In this document: one piece after another, positions 52,101 to 62,800 of the stretch
How positions within the stretch are numbered: position 1 is the stretch's first letter
How the letters are laid out: each line of letters begins with the position of its first letter
Assembly (NCBI GenBank): GCA_037951165.1
Contig: JBBDHG010000061.1
Location: 4,630,001 to 4,694,000 of the forward strand
Length of the DNA stretch: 64,000 bases
Source: Lophius americanus
Taxonomy: Eukaryota; Chordata; Actinopteri; Lophiiformes; Lophiidae
Reading direction: 5' to 3'
Position numbers and translations under genes: made by a program
The notes under the pieces: model-generated
Told to the model about the DNA's origin: nothing
The model's input: the letters and a program-made list of their open reading frames with translations, nothing else
Database searches by the model: none

Positions 52101-53566
52101 CATCGTACTTTATTGTGGGTCCCTGAAGGATTGGACTAACCAAGTGCAGGTCGTTAGTAATTGATGTTTCTACTGGAGCTCAAGTCTGGACCTTTCTTAA
52201 CAATCCGGGATATTTGTGGAATATGCTGAGCCTCGTTTTCCAACTTCACCTCTGTCTCTGTTTTGCTTCTTCTGTTTTGACATTTCCATGACTAAACAGG
52301 GATTTGTTCTTTGTGGCAAATGTAGCCGACACTACAAACAATATCCCAGTTTCCCATGCTGTCTACATATATACAAATGCTTTAAGCATGTCTCAGTTTG
52401 GAAAAATGACCATGTCTGCTCTCACTGATGGCATTGATGAGGCATCAGGATACTGGGATTCTGATCCGACATCATGCCATCATAACCAAGGCCAAAGCCC
52501 TTGAACTGGATCAGATTCACAGAGGAATTGTTCAGACTTTACATCAACCCAACCACTGTTCCCTGATCCCGAATTTGATCGCGCTTTTCCTGTAAACTCC
52601 TTGAATAAAGAAAATGGGTCAGACTATCCTTGACTTTGATCGGTTAAGGAGGTGCAGCATCCCATATCCAAGTAATGGCAGCTGATTAGATGGCTGAGAT
52701 CACAATAAACCAAGTGCATGACCACTGGGCAAGAGGGGAAAAAAGGGATTCCGCCTCTATTCGGGATGGTCTACAAATCTTCAATACATTTGCTCGTAGT
52801 CACTCTGCCTGGGGGGAGGGGTGGGTTGGCTTTCATCCAAATACACGCTGGGTTTCTGTTTCTCTTTATTTTAAGCCTTCCCTGAAGACATGTCCTGTTT
52901 TGATTTTTCTCTCCACTTTCCCTCCATTTTTTGTCTCGGAATCTGTTTGTGCATATGTGCATGAATGTTTAGTAAGATTGGGCAGATTGGCAGATTGGTC
53001 TGATTGACAAGTCCACAAAGCCCTCCCCCAACTGATTAATGACGATGCTAATTTGTGATTTTTCACTTCTTCCTGCAGGGGGAATCACTCACGACACTTT
53101 TCAGAAGGAGCTGATGTGCTTTGACCCAGACGCAGATAAATGGACTCAGAAAGCCCCCATGACTACAGTGCGTGGACTCCACTGCATGTGCACAGTGGGC
53201 GACCGTCTCTACGTGATTGGTGGGAATCACTTCCGAGGCACCAGCGACTACGACGACGTGTTGAGCTGTGAATACTACTCCCCCGCTCTTGACTTATGGA
53301 CACCAATTGCCGCCATGTTGCGAGGCCAGAGTGATGTGGGCGTGGCCGTCTTTGAGAATAAGATCTATGTGGTGGGTGGCTACTCATGGAACAATCGCTG
53401 CATGGTGGAAATAGTACAGAAGTACGACCCTGAGAAAGACGAATGGCACAAAGTGTTTGACTTACCTGAGTCGCTGGGTGGGATCCGAGCCTGCACACTC
53501 ACAGTTTTCCCCCCAGAAGATATCTCGGGCTCGCCCTCCAGAGAGTCACCCCTCTCGGCTCCTTGA
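25033..53566 (+). CDS. klhl13: Kelch-like protein 13 (BTB-BACK-Kelch, CUL3 adaptor), spliced
   Basis: Seven coding exons, 25033-25130, 41879-42020, 43326-43458, 44093-44289, 44927-45722, 48567-48680 and 53079-53566, give 655 codons plus stop, the length I recall for human KLHL13. The family links CUL3 to substrates; with KLHL9 it targets Aurora B for ubiquitination and is needed for correct mitosis and cytokinesis. The N-terminal MPLKWKSGSPVSWKFPVPV is specific to KLHL13. The BTB domain is residues about 82-190 (CDVTLVAGDGDEAFPVHRA, then FKAMFTGGMKEQD), BACK about 191-300, and six kelch blades run from about 340 to 640 with LYVVGG, LYAVGGRN, MYISGG, LYVIGGNH and IYVVGGYS. It ends SRESPLSAP. 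All sites are GT-AG and phases close. KLHL9 is the nearest paralogue, but in mammals it is intronless and lacks this N-terminus. No defects seen. Confidence 0.96.
27889..27904. repeat. CTG trinucleotide tract (interrupted)
   Basis: CTG units with one TCG interruption in the first klhl13 intron. Confidence 0.8.
31472..31490. repeat. Poly-T run at the edge of a dispersed repeat
   Basis: About 19 T bases directly before the repeat copy starting at 31491. Confidence 0.9.
31491..31627. repeat. Dispersed repeat, copy 2 (hAT-like?)
   Basis: Partner of 23042-23160, sharing ATTGTTACACTGGGTTTTCA and a later TTTCTAAATATTTGT-like segment. Downstream GACCAGACGGGCTTCAACGG words extend the relic to about 31690. 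Confidence 0.5.
31856..32110 (+). pseudogene. Tc1/mariner-like transposase N-terminal relic
   Basis: An 84-codon frame contains NYQIVMVKWLTRSISRAAGL and VGCYQSAVMTTY, matching the first helix-turn-helix of Tc1-like transposases of fish (usual pattern: QIV..RRLG.SIS..A.LVG.S..AV..TY). The basic GRP linker and the second helix are mutated, and the frame stops before the catalytic domain. Sequence after 32110 may hold further remnants (TVHHIIVL near 32160). No terminal repeats found. Confidence 0.55.
36403..36429. repeat. 27-nt identical word, copy 1, in a diverged repeat
   Basis: From GAATGGACAAG through TATGTCTCCA this is identical to 40067-40093, with looser similarity on both sides (about 36370-36490 against 40035-40165). 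Confidence 0.7.
39809..39849. repeat. ACTC/ACCC simple repeat
   Basis: ACCC units pass into CACT units with one change. Confidence 0.92.
40067..40093. repeat. 27-nt identical word, copy 2
   Basis: Partner of 36403-36429 in the same intron and orientation. Confidence 0.7.
41879..42020 (+). CDS. klhl13: klhl13 coding exon 2
   Basis: 142 bases, first shared exon of both N-terminal forms. Reads I/R-SLVEDDDAHMKVALGYGDMG to FFTSNTHSSVVLQ. Acceptor is a strong pyrimidine run with CTCATAG; donor CTTCAG|GTAATA. Ends in phase 0. Confidence 0.94.
42021..43325 (+). other. klhl13: klhl13 intron 2
   Basis: AT-rich; includes the second copy of the dispersed repeat (42434-42550). No exon seen. Confidence 0.7.
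42434..42550. repeat. Dispersed AT-rich repeat, copy 2
   Basis: Partner of 6350-6470: GCAGCCAGTCCTTCAA, AAGTTACTT, ATGGTCACAAACA in the same order and orientation. Confidence 0.6.
43326..43458 (+). CDS. klhl13: klhl13 coding exon 3 (BTB domain, first part)
   Basis: 133 bases, residues 81-124: GFDQLRIEGFLCDVTLVAGD to SSSDYFKAMFTG. Acceptor CGGTCAG, donor ACGG|GTGAGT. Confidence 0.96.
44093..44289 (+). CDS. klhl13: klhl13 coding exon 4 (BTB domain, second part)
   Basis: 197 bases to residue 190: GMKEQDLMCIKLHGVNRIGL to PVLDFCKVFLISG. Acceptor GATGCAG, donor TGGG|GTAAGT. An open frame continuing to 44358 is intron read-through. Confidence 0.96.
44927..45722 (+). CDS. klhl13: klhl13 coding exon 5 (BACK domain and first kelch blades)
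   Basis: 796 bases, residues 191-455: VSLDNCVEVGRIANTYNLTE, BACK to about 300, then kelch blades from HLVTLGG and FLYVVGGQ to GHLYAVGGRNAAGEL. Acceptor CCTTCAG, donor CTCG|GTGAGT. The upstream in-frame ATG at 44879 lies in the intron. Confidence 0.96.
45723..48566 (+). other. klhl13: klhl13 intron 5
   Basis: No exon supported. The segment around 48180-48300 has GCTAACT/CTAGCC words common in fish repeats but no clear family. Confidence 0.6.
48567..48680 (+). CDS. klhl13: klhl13 coding exon 6 (kelch blade)
   Basis: 114 bases, residues 456-493: TVECYNPRTNEWTYVAKMNE then PHYGHAGTVYGGYMYIS. Acceptor CCTCAAG, donor TTTCAG|GTAAGT. Confidence 0.95.
48681..53078 (+). other. klhl13: klhl13 intron 6 (about 4.4 kb)
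   Basis: No exon supported. Contains a strong nested inverted repeat at 52008-52079 and a GTAT-rich tract near 51773-51795. Several open frames of 60-105 codons have no family resemblance. Confidence 0.6.
52008..52079. repeat. Nested inverted repeat (hairpin)
   Basis: A perfect 15-bp stem (TCACTATCAGCCCAT at 52017-52031 with its complement at 52039-52053) and a 7-base loop. An outer 8-bp pair, GGGACGGA at 52008-52015 and TCCGTCCC at 52072-52079, encloses it. The right side has about 18 unpaired bases, so it is lopsided for a microRNA precursor. Confidence 0.85.
53079..53566 (+). CDS. klhl13: klhl13 last coding exon (last kelch blades, stop)
   Basis: 488 bases, residues 494-655 and TGA: GGITHDTFQKELMCFDPDAD, LYVIGGNHFRGTSDYDDVLS, IYVVGGYSWNNRCMVEIVQK, and the conserved end FPPEDISGSPSRESPLSAP. 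Acceptor TCCTGCAG. Confidence 0.96.
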
Positions 53567-54170
53567 TGTGCAAAGGGGGGGAGCCTTGTCTTGGTCCTAC
53601 CCCTCCGTCGACACCTTGCCCATCCATCTCCCTCAACAAACACACCTTATAGACATTGTTTGCACTTCCTCTTTGGACAACAAATGTACTGCTTCCCTAA
53701 TTAACCCCCAAGTCCACCTCCCCTAAGGATGTGCAGAAATCCCTCCCTGAGTGATACAACCGACGTACCGATATGGTTTGGCAAACTAATTACTGTTAAT
53801 ATTGCATACTCGGTATATTTTGGCAGGAAATACTTTGACTTGAAAAGTTACTTTTCAGATCAACTTTTCTACCTGATGTCTACAGAGTTTTATTATGTCT
53901 GGTTTTGTTCAGCATTCTACCATGAAATGTTGACCCACCACACTGACTCTCTGTTCTAGTCTATGCCAGGTTAGATGCAGGTGACCCCCAGAGGCACACG
54001 CGTAGGGATGGATGAGCTCTGAAACACAGCTGGTTTTTATCTCAGGGGTTGGCCCTGGCCCCATCAATGTCACTCTCTAACAGTTTCAGTTCTTTCCTGC
54101 TATCGCAATGAAACTGTTAACAAAATGGTGTTTTTCTAAATTTAATAAACATGATTTTGAAAGTAGCGTA
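53567..54170 (+). other. klhl13: klhl13 3' UTR (short form)
   Basis: Follows the stop codon and reaches an AATAAA signal at 54144-54149, so cleavage near 54160-54175 is likely. No coding seen. Confidence 0.6.
54144..54149 (+). terminator. klhl13: Candidate klhl13 polyadenylation signal (AATAAA)
   Basis: First canonical AATAAA after the stop codon, about 580 bases downstream. A second AATAAA at 55456-55461 could end a longer 3' UTR. Confidence 0.55.
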
Positions 54171-55360
54171 AATGTTGTCATTACTGACTAAAGCAGATTC
54201 AGAACTTTGAATCAGAGGCTGAACAGAACTTCAACATGCACATCCATTCGTGTTTTAATGAGTTAATGCTCTACAAAGAATATTTTTTACTGTTTATATA
54301 TATTTGGTAATTGGACTCCATCCCTCTGGCGTGGGTTTGCCGTATGTAGTTTGGCCTCCTTATTGGTGGAAGTCTCAATCGGTCTTGCTCCTGTCAACCC
54401 CGTTAAATCATGACACTCTCCTTCGTGTGATGTAAACCATACGCTGCTGAACGGTGTCAACTGGAAAGTGCTTCTTCCACTACAGTCGCCAAATTCTCCT
54501 GGCATCGAAACAGATGGTAATATCGCCTGTGATCTGCCCACCTGCCCCTGTACGATGAAAGTTCTAATAGCAGCATATGGTGTCCGAGACGTGTGCTTCA
54601 TGCTGTTAACCGGGAACAAAAGGTTTGTATAACCATCAGGTGATTTTGGTCCGGAGCTTTAAATTCTCCTTATGTTCTCATTATATTCCACTAATGAGAA
54701 GCTGCAGAGGTGCCTCTGAGCTCCATTATAATGGATTATTTTAATTTATGACCAGGATGTTTTGTATTGGTTCCTTTCATTGATTTACCTTAAAGCCTTT
54801 GAAACTTCTATGTCTAGTATTCTTTCATTTTGTCAACCCAACTGTAACTTTGCATAGAATCTAAGCAGGTGATTTACACAAAATCCAATGATAGATTTTA
54901 TGCAATATTAGTGTGCATTTGTTTTATTTCACAGGCTTCATTGTGAAAATGTTACCTGCTGATTATTGCAGTAAGCTCAAAGTATACCATTGTTTTAGTA
55001 GAATTAAATACTGAAGATTCACCCTTTTTGCATCCAATCAATTAATGAAGTTGGGCTTGAATTCAGTCGCTCCAATAACTAAAAAGACTCACATTGAATA
55101 ATGTCCCGACAGCTAGTCTTATTGTAGTGCTATGCTGTTCAGACATATTTAAAAAAAATAATTGATTTAATTTTTGTGGTGGGGATGGATGGCTTTAAGA
55201 TAATATATCATTTTATAGCAACATAAATAACTCAAATAAATCTTTCTACATTGGATAACACTTGAACTTCAGATTTAAAATAACTCAAAAGATGAATTGT
55301 CAAAACAATCTACCAATGCAGAATATGAGTTTCCAGATCAAAATCCTTGTTGTGACATTG

Positions 55361-55386
55361 ACACGCCACACTGACATTGTCAGTCA
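55361..55386. repeat. 26-nt direct repeat, copy 1
   Basis: ACACGCCACACTGACA and ten more bases are identical to 55732-55757. It contains the near-palindrome CTGACATTGTCAG. Confidence 0.9.
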
Positions 55387-55577
55387 TGAAGCTACTCGAG
55401 CCAATGTCAATAATTAACTTTGTGTATGGATAAACGACTGAAGCCTTGGATTTTTAATAAAAGTTTCCTCAACGGTTAAAAGATGTGGAGTGAGTGATAA
55501 CATCCAGGATCATTCTGCTTCTGCTTCCTTCATCTCGGCACTTTCCTCCCCACTGGAGGCACTTCCACTTGATTCTC

Positions 55578-55609
<32 letters not shown>

Positions 55610-55610
55610 C
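55578..55610. repeat. TG microsatellite passing into CG
   Basis: About 13 TG units followed by a short CG alternation, between the two 26-nt repeats. Confidence 0.95.
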
Positions 55611-55731
55611 ATTGCGGGCTGACTCTTGAAACATGAAGGCTGAACACGTTTATAGCCTGATGTGCCTTCAGACGGCTCCACCTCTCATCCCAATCTGAAA
55701 ATGACCCAGATTCTGCTGGCTGTGTTTACGG

Positions 55732-55757
55732 ACACGCCACACTGACATTGTCAGTCA
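55732..55757. repeat. 26-nt direct repeat, copy 2
   Basis: Exact partner of 55361-55386, 371 bases further on. Confidence 0.9.
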
Positions 55758-56852
55758 GAGCGCTTCGCTCACAGCCGCGAGGAGGAGAAAGATGCTCTAG
55801 TAAAAAAACCTGAATCACCAATCCACCTCCTATCATGATGCTGAGCCGAAGATCCCTGCAGTCCTTTGACTGCATGCATGATGGCGTTAATGGTTATTGA
55901 TCCCTTCGCCTGGCATGTGGCCAACATAGGCTGTGACTCCAGTTTGATGTATTTATTTTTTGCACTGAAAAAGCTGCCTTCAGTTATTGGGACCTTTTTC
56001 CCCCTGCTTCTCAAATACGGTTTACTTCTCTCTCGTCGTGAATATTAAGTTAAGGTCAAGTCCTTGCTCTTCTGTGAAGCTCTCTGTCCCCTGTGGCTGT
56101 GTCCTGAACAAACTGTCCCTGATTCATCTCCTGTTCCGGTGCTTGTTCCTGCCCAGGCTGCCTCTTTCTTCACCCTCAACATCTGGCCGTGCATCAGTCC
56201 AAGTTTTCAGGTTATGTCTCTCCTGTTTCATAAGTAAAACGTAAGCTGCATTGTATATCCTTGCTCTCAAAATGTACATTTTGGACAGAAAACGATTAGT
56301 ACACACAACAAATTACAGCCAAACCTAACTACCTCTCTGTATCTTGATCACTTTCTGGACATTTCTGTGTTGTGTTTGTACGATCTCCCAGTTTTTCATT
56401 CTAACTTGCTCCGCTTTAAATGTGGATTGGAGAGTGTCAGCCTGTCTTTTCAATTTCAATCCAGTGCATGCCAAGTTATGCTCCAGTGCCCCCCCGGACA
56501 AAGAAAAGGAAAAAGCAGATAAAGTATAGAAATGGGCAAGGGGGGCAGAGGGTAGATGAGGAGAACAGGGAATTGGAACCATGAAGCTGCTGTTGGAGAA
56601 CTACTAAACCTCACAGGGTTTAATACAGCTCTGGCTCCAGGTCCCTCCGGGTTTCTTATACACTTGCAGATTTACGTATTTCACAAGCTCAATCAAAATA
56701 GATCAGCAGTCACATGCAAACATACACAGCACAAGTGCAAGAATATTCTTTACTCATATTTGATCTGTTTGTGCAGTGAGATGGTAAAACCTCACATAAA
56801 CTTATAGGAGTGGGAAAATGCAAAAATGAAAATAAGCTTGAGTTGATGAGTT

Positions 56853-56945
56853 GTTTCTTCGCCTGATGACTCACCTCTTGGCTGGGATAGGCTCCAACCC
56901 ACCAGAACCCTGGTGATATATGAGTGATATTAGATACTGGACTGT
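56853..56945. repeat. L2/SINE 3' tail fragment
   Basis: Contains GGCTGGGATAGGCTCCAACC followed by CCAGAACCCTGGTGA. This is the very common fish LINE/SINE tail motif (consensus GCTGGGATAGGCTCCAGC then CCCCGCGACCCTG). The flanks are decayed. Confidence 0.65.
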
Positions 56946-57596
56946 TGGAGAATAAATGTGTAACATGGATATATGTTGTGGCAGCATGATGAATTCAATA
57001 TTTCTTTTGGAAAAGCAAAAAAAGATGGTTAAACACCTTTGTTGTGAAATTACAGGATGTTTTTTTTAATCTAATGACTGACGATCACAAATCTCATAAT
57101 AGATCTTTCAGTTAGTGCTGTGGCAGGTGTCATGATCTCCACCGTCTTAATTATTCTGAATTGTTCTCCACCTGCTATGACCCCTTTATGAGTCATTCAT
57201 TATTAACCTAATGAACTGTACATGGGTAAATCTCCAGAGCAATCCCTCATTGTTTTTCTTTTTAGGTAGTTTGCTAAATTGATTGTGCAAAGCCAGAGGC
57301 ATGAACAGGAAATAATTCTCACATTCATTTTCTTTTTTCTTTTCTCTTTTTTATGGGGGAATAAACGGTTTCTTCCTTTTCACTGAAATATGTTAAATCA
57401 ACCTTGGTTCTGCAAAGGAAGCTTTGGTATATGCAAAATATATCTTTCATCTTTCCTTTTCGACCTGACCGTTTCACGCATTCGGATCCATCCTCTGGAC
57501 ACTGGTGTTCTGTCGAGGATTCGGTTCTGTTGTCGTATGTGAAGGGAAACGTCATGACTCCTGGTCCGAGAGCTGAGCTGAATGATGAAAGAGCAG

Positions 57597-57614
57597 GTGT
57601 GTGTGTGTGTGTGT
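57597..57614. repeat. GT microsatellite
   Basis: About nine GT units followed by GTTT/ATTT repeats. Confidence 0.9.
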
Positions 57615-59257
57615 TTGTTTATTTATTTGTGACATTGCTGATACCAAAGTGATTGATAATTCTCCTCTTAAACTGAGCTCAGTTTCAACCTCTAAGGCTG
57701 TGTCCTGTATAATTCCCGGTTGCCATGGTTACCATTGGTCTTGATAACAGCGAAAAAAACGTAAAGATTTTCCTCCTCCTCTCGGCTGTGGAAAAAAAAA
57801 AAGAGGCTCCGCTTTCCAGGGGAGCTGGGATGAAAGTGCTGACCTGCCTGTCGAGCAGTGAAGAAGATGACGGGATGAAGAAGCACTGTTTGAAAGCAAA
57901 CATTTAGCTGCAACTTCAAACACTGACACCCTGATTCTGGTTCGCCATGTAGAAATGTGGCTGAGCCGATTACTACTGTCAACTCGTTTTCATCCATGTT
58001 AGAACAGCTTATTTCCATTTCCACTACATTATCTCGGATTGCATGCCAGACGTGGCTTTGATTGCTGCACAGCTCGTTGCAAGAATGACCTCTAGTGGTT
58101 CCCACGAACAAGATGAAAATGCATGGTACATACACTCCACCTGTTTGCAAAGATGACAGGAATGTGAAGGACGTCACGCTCTTGCGTGACACAAGACTTA
58201 GACCCTTACAGACAGGAATAAATCTTTTTATTTCAAAAGTTTTCGTTGGTGCCAAAACAGACAGATGAGGAGTAAATAGGATAAGAGGCCTGCAGGGGGT
58301 GGAACTAGTTTCTACAACCACCCACTTATAGTTTCCTGCAAAGGCCACAAAGTGACCCAGAATCCCCTCGTAAAAAGCTGTTTTCTAAATGACACCAAGC
58401 TCATTTAGCATTTAGTTCCCTGGTTGACACTCTTTCATTTACCTTTGTGTACATTGCACTATCTGTAAAAAAAACTTAAAGGACTAAAGAAGAGGATGAG
58501 AAGGTCCGTCTAGATCCATTAATGGGCACTGATGGATACTTGACCCACTTGGAACATTGTCTGTCCTGTGAATGCTGGTACTGGCGGGCAGAGCAAGCAG
58601 CCTTTTGTGCCTCTGCTGGTGGATTACTAATAATGAAAAAAAAGACCTTGCTTATTATTCCAGGAATAAAGCATGACCATGAGCGATTGTTTGAAATAAG
58701 AACCGGTATAATATGACAACCTACAATTAATGTCTTTCAGAAATGCCTCTTCGAGCCTTGGCTGCAAGCTGTTACTGTTGAAAGACATTCTGTGAGAGGA
58801 AAGTCTTCTCTTCTCCTAATGGAACATAGTAGCAAACATACATACACAATGCTGCAAACATGCAGAGATACACATAATTATTTAAATCAGAAAATATTTT
58901 ACAATAAACATATCAAAAGTAATCGTCCTTTCCAGAACTGCTGTTGTTGTGTGATGTGGATGTATAAGCATGTATGTGTAATAGAATAAGAATGTATACT
59001 TTATCATTTAGTCCTACCATAGCAAGTTATATACAACATAGTGAAATTATTTGTATGCATTTGAGCCATCCCTGAGGAGCAGTGGTCGGCGCCTGTAAAG
59101 TGTAAATATGTAAATAGAATGTATGAAGGGTATCGAAATTGTTCGCAAGTGTCCGTCAGCAGGGACCGGATAAGAGCTGTATGAATCAAAACATTAACAC
59201 TCCCATGTGCCTGTGTCCATGTCTGTCAAAATTACTTTAAATAGGTCTACTGAGACC

Positions 59258-59450
59258 AGGGGGTTATTCCAGAAATTGGAGGTGTTTGTTAACCCCGAGA
59301 TGAGGGAAACTCTGGGTTACCATTACTTTTCCAAAGTAAGAAAAGGTCCTTCCTTCTTCAACAAACCCTGAGTTTCTCCTCCACTTCTGGAACCGAAAAC
59401 TCTTTTTTTTTCCCGTGTAAGAGCTCTGTTTCAGGTGATTGATGATTAAT
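59258..59450. mobile_element. Fish MITE relic (Harbinger-like?)
   Basis: Has GGGTTATTCCAGAA at 59261-59274 and its inverted counterpart CTTCTGGAACC at about 59384-59394. Inside are GATGAGGGAAACTCTGGGTT and AAACCCTGAGTTTCTCCTCC, words I associate with an abundant teleost MITE family. Ends and target duplication are not clear. Confidence 0.5.
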
Positions 59451-59811
59451 AGTTAATGAGAGCAGCTTTTAGTAATAAATGATAATCTCAAGTAGTTCTG
59501 GTGGTCCACCTGCATCATTCACATGAAGTGACATCACAAATCTCATAATTCATTTCTCAAATTTTTTTGCTGGCAAACAAACTAAAATGGTGGAGCTTTA
59601 TTAGAGATGCTGTTGTTTTCCCTCTCCTCGCAGTCCTCCTCCCTAAAAACTGAATGTGACCAGCAGAGGGCAACAAGGTCAGGCAACGCCTCCACCCCGG
59701 AGGGCTGTTAACCTCAGAAGAACCTCAGAGGGGAAAAAAACGGGAAAGTGTGCTTTTATGTTCATTATATGGTTTCCATACACATACAACATCAAATCAT
59801 GGGTATATATT

Positions 59812-59812
<1 letters not shown>

Positions 59813-59851
<39 letters not shown>

Positions 59852-59852
59852 A
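59813..59852. repeat. TATC tetranucleotide microsatellite
   Basis: About ten uninterrupted units. Confidence 0.95.
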
Positions 59853-62800
59853 CTTTACCGTTTATAAATAGTGGTGAAAGTTTTATTTATCTTTTTCGTT
59901 AAACAACTCTTTAAGATCCTTTCAAATGTCATCTTTCCGACTTAATTGTTTGCCTGAATTTTCATTAAAACATGTAGTGGGTTGCCAGAACACATAAAAC
60001 CAGTGCATCAGAACGAAACGGACTACTCAAAACTAATTCTTTCACAATCCACCGCCTTAGTCATTGTTAATCACGGTCACATTTCTGCAGGGAACAGGTT
60101 GAGGCTGATACAAAGTGTGTGTGAATGGATATGCCTAAATTCAGCTGATTCACCGTTTTGTGTGTGACCTCCCCATCAGACATACTGAGTCACCTGCTCG
60201 GTAAATGAAATAGCAGTGATTCAACACGACTTGTTCTGAACGAGAAGAGTCCAGTGCACATCCTCTCTGCTGACCTTGTTGCATAAAGGCCACAGTGACA
60301 AAAACCAGACTCCAATAATGGAGGCATATTATAATGAGCCTTCATAAGCCTTGCTCTCTGCTTAAAAAGACACCAAACAGTTCATAAGTGCAGGGAAATC
60401 ACTGATAAGTGTCTCCTACGCACATTCTGCTCCTCACATCTCTGCATCTTCCTGATTTTCTGGCATCAAGAGCATTTCTCAGACACACCATGTCAGCCTG
60501 GGAGTTGTTGTAGGAAGTTCCACATTTGTGCCGCTATGACCCCTGGAGATAAGTCCAAATGAGCCAATAAAAATCGGCACTGGCAAAAGGATTATCAAGT
60601 CATACTGTAGCCTGGCTCTCTGATTTTCCTCAATATGTCCATAAAATGTGTTATATTACTTAATGTACTTTTTGTTTTATATAAAATTTAATCAATTTCA
60701 TCGAAAGTTTACATTAAGAAATTTAAGTAATATATTAATCTTGTTTTCCCGTACCACCTCAAATTTCCACCATGTGGTTTGACCAACACCAGTGTATGAT
60801 AGCAGCTGCGTATTGATGGTGAAGAGCTAACGCTATTTAGATTATGGCATTATCTGTATGTTTAAACCTGTAGCTTTGGGTTACATCAGTGGTTCTCCAA
60901 CGTTTTTTCAACACTGTAATCCTTTTGAAATTTCCTTGCAGCCAAGTTCAGAATTATAAAAAATAAAACTTATAGTCAGTGAAAAGGAGTTAGAATTCTT
61001 ATTTTAAAATCAGAATTAAAAAAAAAAGCCCTGATTTTCATCAGTAGACCTATGTTCAAACAAAGCTAATGGAATTTAAAATTTTAAGAATATGTTCTAA
61101 AAATAAAGCTGTAAATTAAGTCAGAGTTTTTGTGACTTTATTCTCGGAATTCTGAATTAAATTACCAGTCCGAAAAAAATGAATGAATCCATGTGGCCTT
61201 TATCCTCTTCCCTGAATTTGAAAAGGAAATTTGGTTTATTGGACTTATTGCTGAAATTTGAACTGATATTTTCCAAAATAACCTCATGTGCAACCTGTAG
61301 TACCCCAAAGTTTCCCTCTAATACCTGTATGTGTGCTCCAATTTTAAAAAAACACTGGTTTACATGACAATGAAATCTTGATTTTGGTGTTTTGAAGAGA
61401 GTTCAAAAACACAAATTGAAACAAATCTGCAAATGACCACTAGATCTAGTTCCCTTTTCTCCAATGTGACTGGTCTAACTCGTGCCCTGAAATGAAAGAT
61501 AAAAATGTACTCTTGATTATTCTGACAAGCAAGGAGAATAAGGATATAATCGATCGTTTTGATGCTCATGCAATCCAGGAGAAGGAACTTCAGAGGACAA
61601 ACTTAAGTTACATTCATTTATTGAATATGTCAGCTCAACAAATAAAGAAATGCCTTGAAATGAAAATCCCCTTCTTGAATGTCAGATGCTAAACATTTAG
61701 TGGGATTTAAATGTATTAAGTCACCAGTGATTATATGTAAATAAATAGGTATTGTGTCGTCTATACAGTTCACATTGTTGCTACAAGTACACTCCACAAA
61801 TGTTTGGATTTTAGATTATTGTCAGATCTTTTGTTATTTATGAACATCATTCATAAACATTCTGTTTCAAAACTGGGGCTTTGTTTAGAAAAGGCAAAGC
61901 ACATCATTTTTAAAATACAATAAATACAACTTTTTTTTAAAGAGTTCAGGACCCAAATACAAGGATATCACAGCAAGCCAACACAGAGAGAAAGAGAGAC
62001 TTCATCCACAGAGGGACGGAATGAGATACAAGTGGAACTAATTAAGTTGAGAGACAATGAAAGAACAGAAAATCATGGAACACATGAGGAATAAACTTGT
62101 AAAATAAAGCAAAAACAATCTAAGTGAAAGCAGACTGATGGCATGGATAAACATGCATATTTATTCCTCTGTAAGCACAGGCCATTTTTTTCCTGCATCC
62201 CCAGAACATCCCTGCTCTGCTTGTAGTTCTTAATCCTATTTTGTATGTATATCATATCTTGGTGTGTTTTAAATCAGGCTGCTGTCCCCACATGATGTCA
62301 TTGACATGTGTTTGCATGACCCCCTATACTGTCCCGCCCTGTTTGAGTCACTCCGCGGTTTGAATACGTGCCATCAGCAACTTCTTTAGGCCACTTTCAG
62401 TCGCTGAAATCAACAATCTGTTGCGCCACCAAATTACATCTGTTGATGACTTCAATTCTCCGCTCGATGTGTTGTAAGCCCTGCCGAGCATTTGGAATGA
62501 GAAAGACGCCAGCAGCAGTGGAACAGCTAGATGGGAGCAGCCAGAGCTTAAGAGGGACCATAACATGGCTGCGAGACATGCAGATGGTGGCTCGAAAGTG
62601 AGATAAACCGTCAGGATTCAAATATCAAACTCTTCTCCATTTCACCAAGGCAAAAGTGGAACAATCCGCTCTGCGTGACTGGAAGTCCCATCTGGAATGA
62701 GATTGAATGTCCAAATCTGCGGGAAAGGCAAGACAGCTGGAAAAACAGCATTGGGCACATGTGCTCATCCACTCCGCTGACACAGCTTCCGACAATAATA

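Noticed and set aside
53163..53643. Minus-strand frames of 87-111 codons opposite the last klhl13 exon
   Set aside because: They are shadows of the GC-richer coding exon on the other strand.
62397..62621. 74-codon minus-strand frame with an IERRIEVINRC stretch
   Set aside because: No family recognised, no splice context, and an overlapping plus-strand frame of similar length; probably a repeat remnant.
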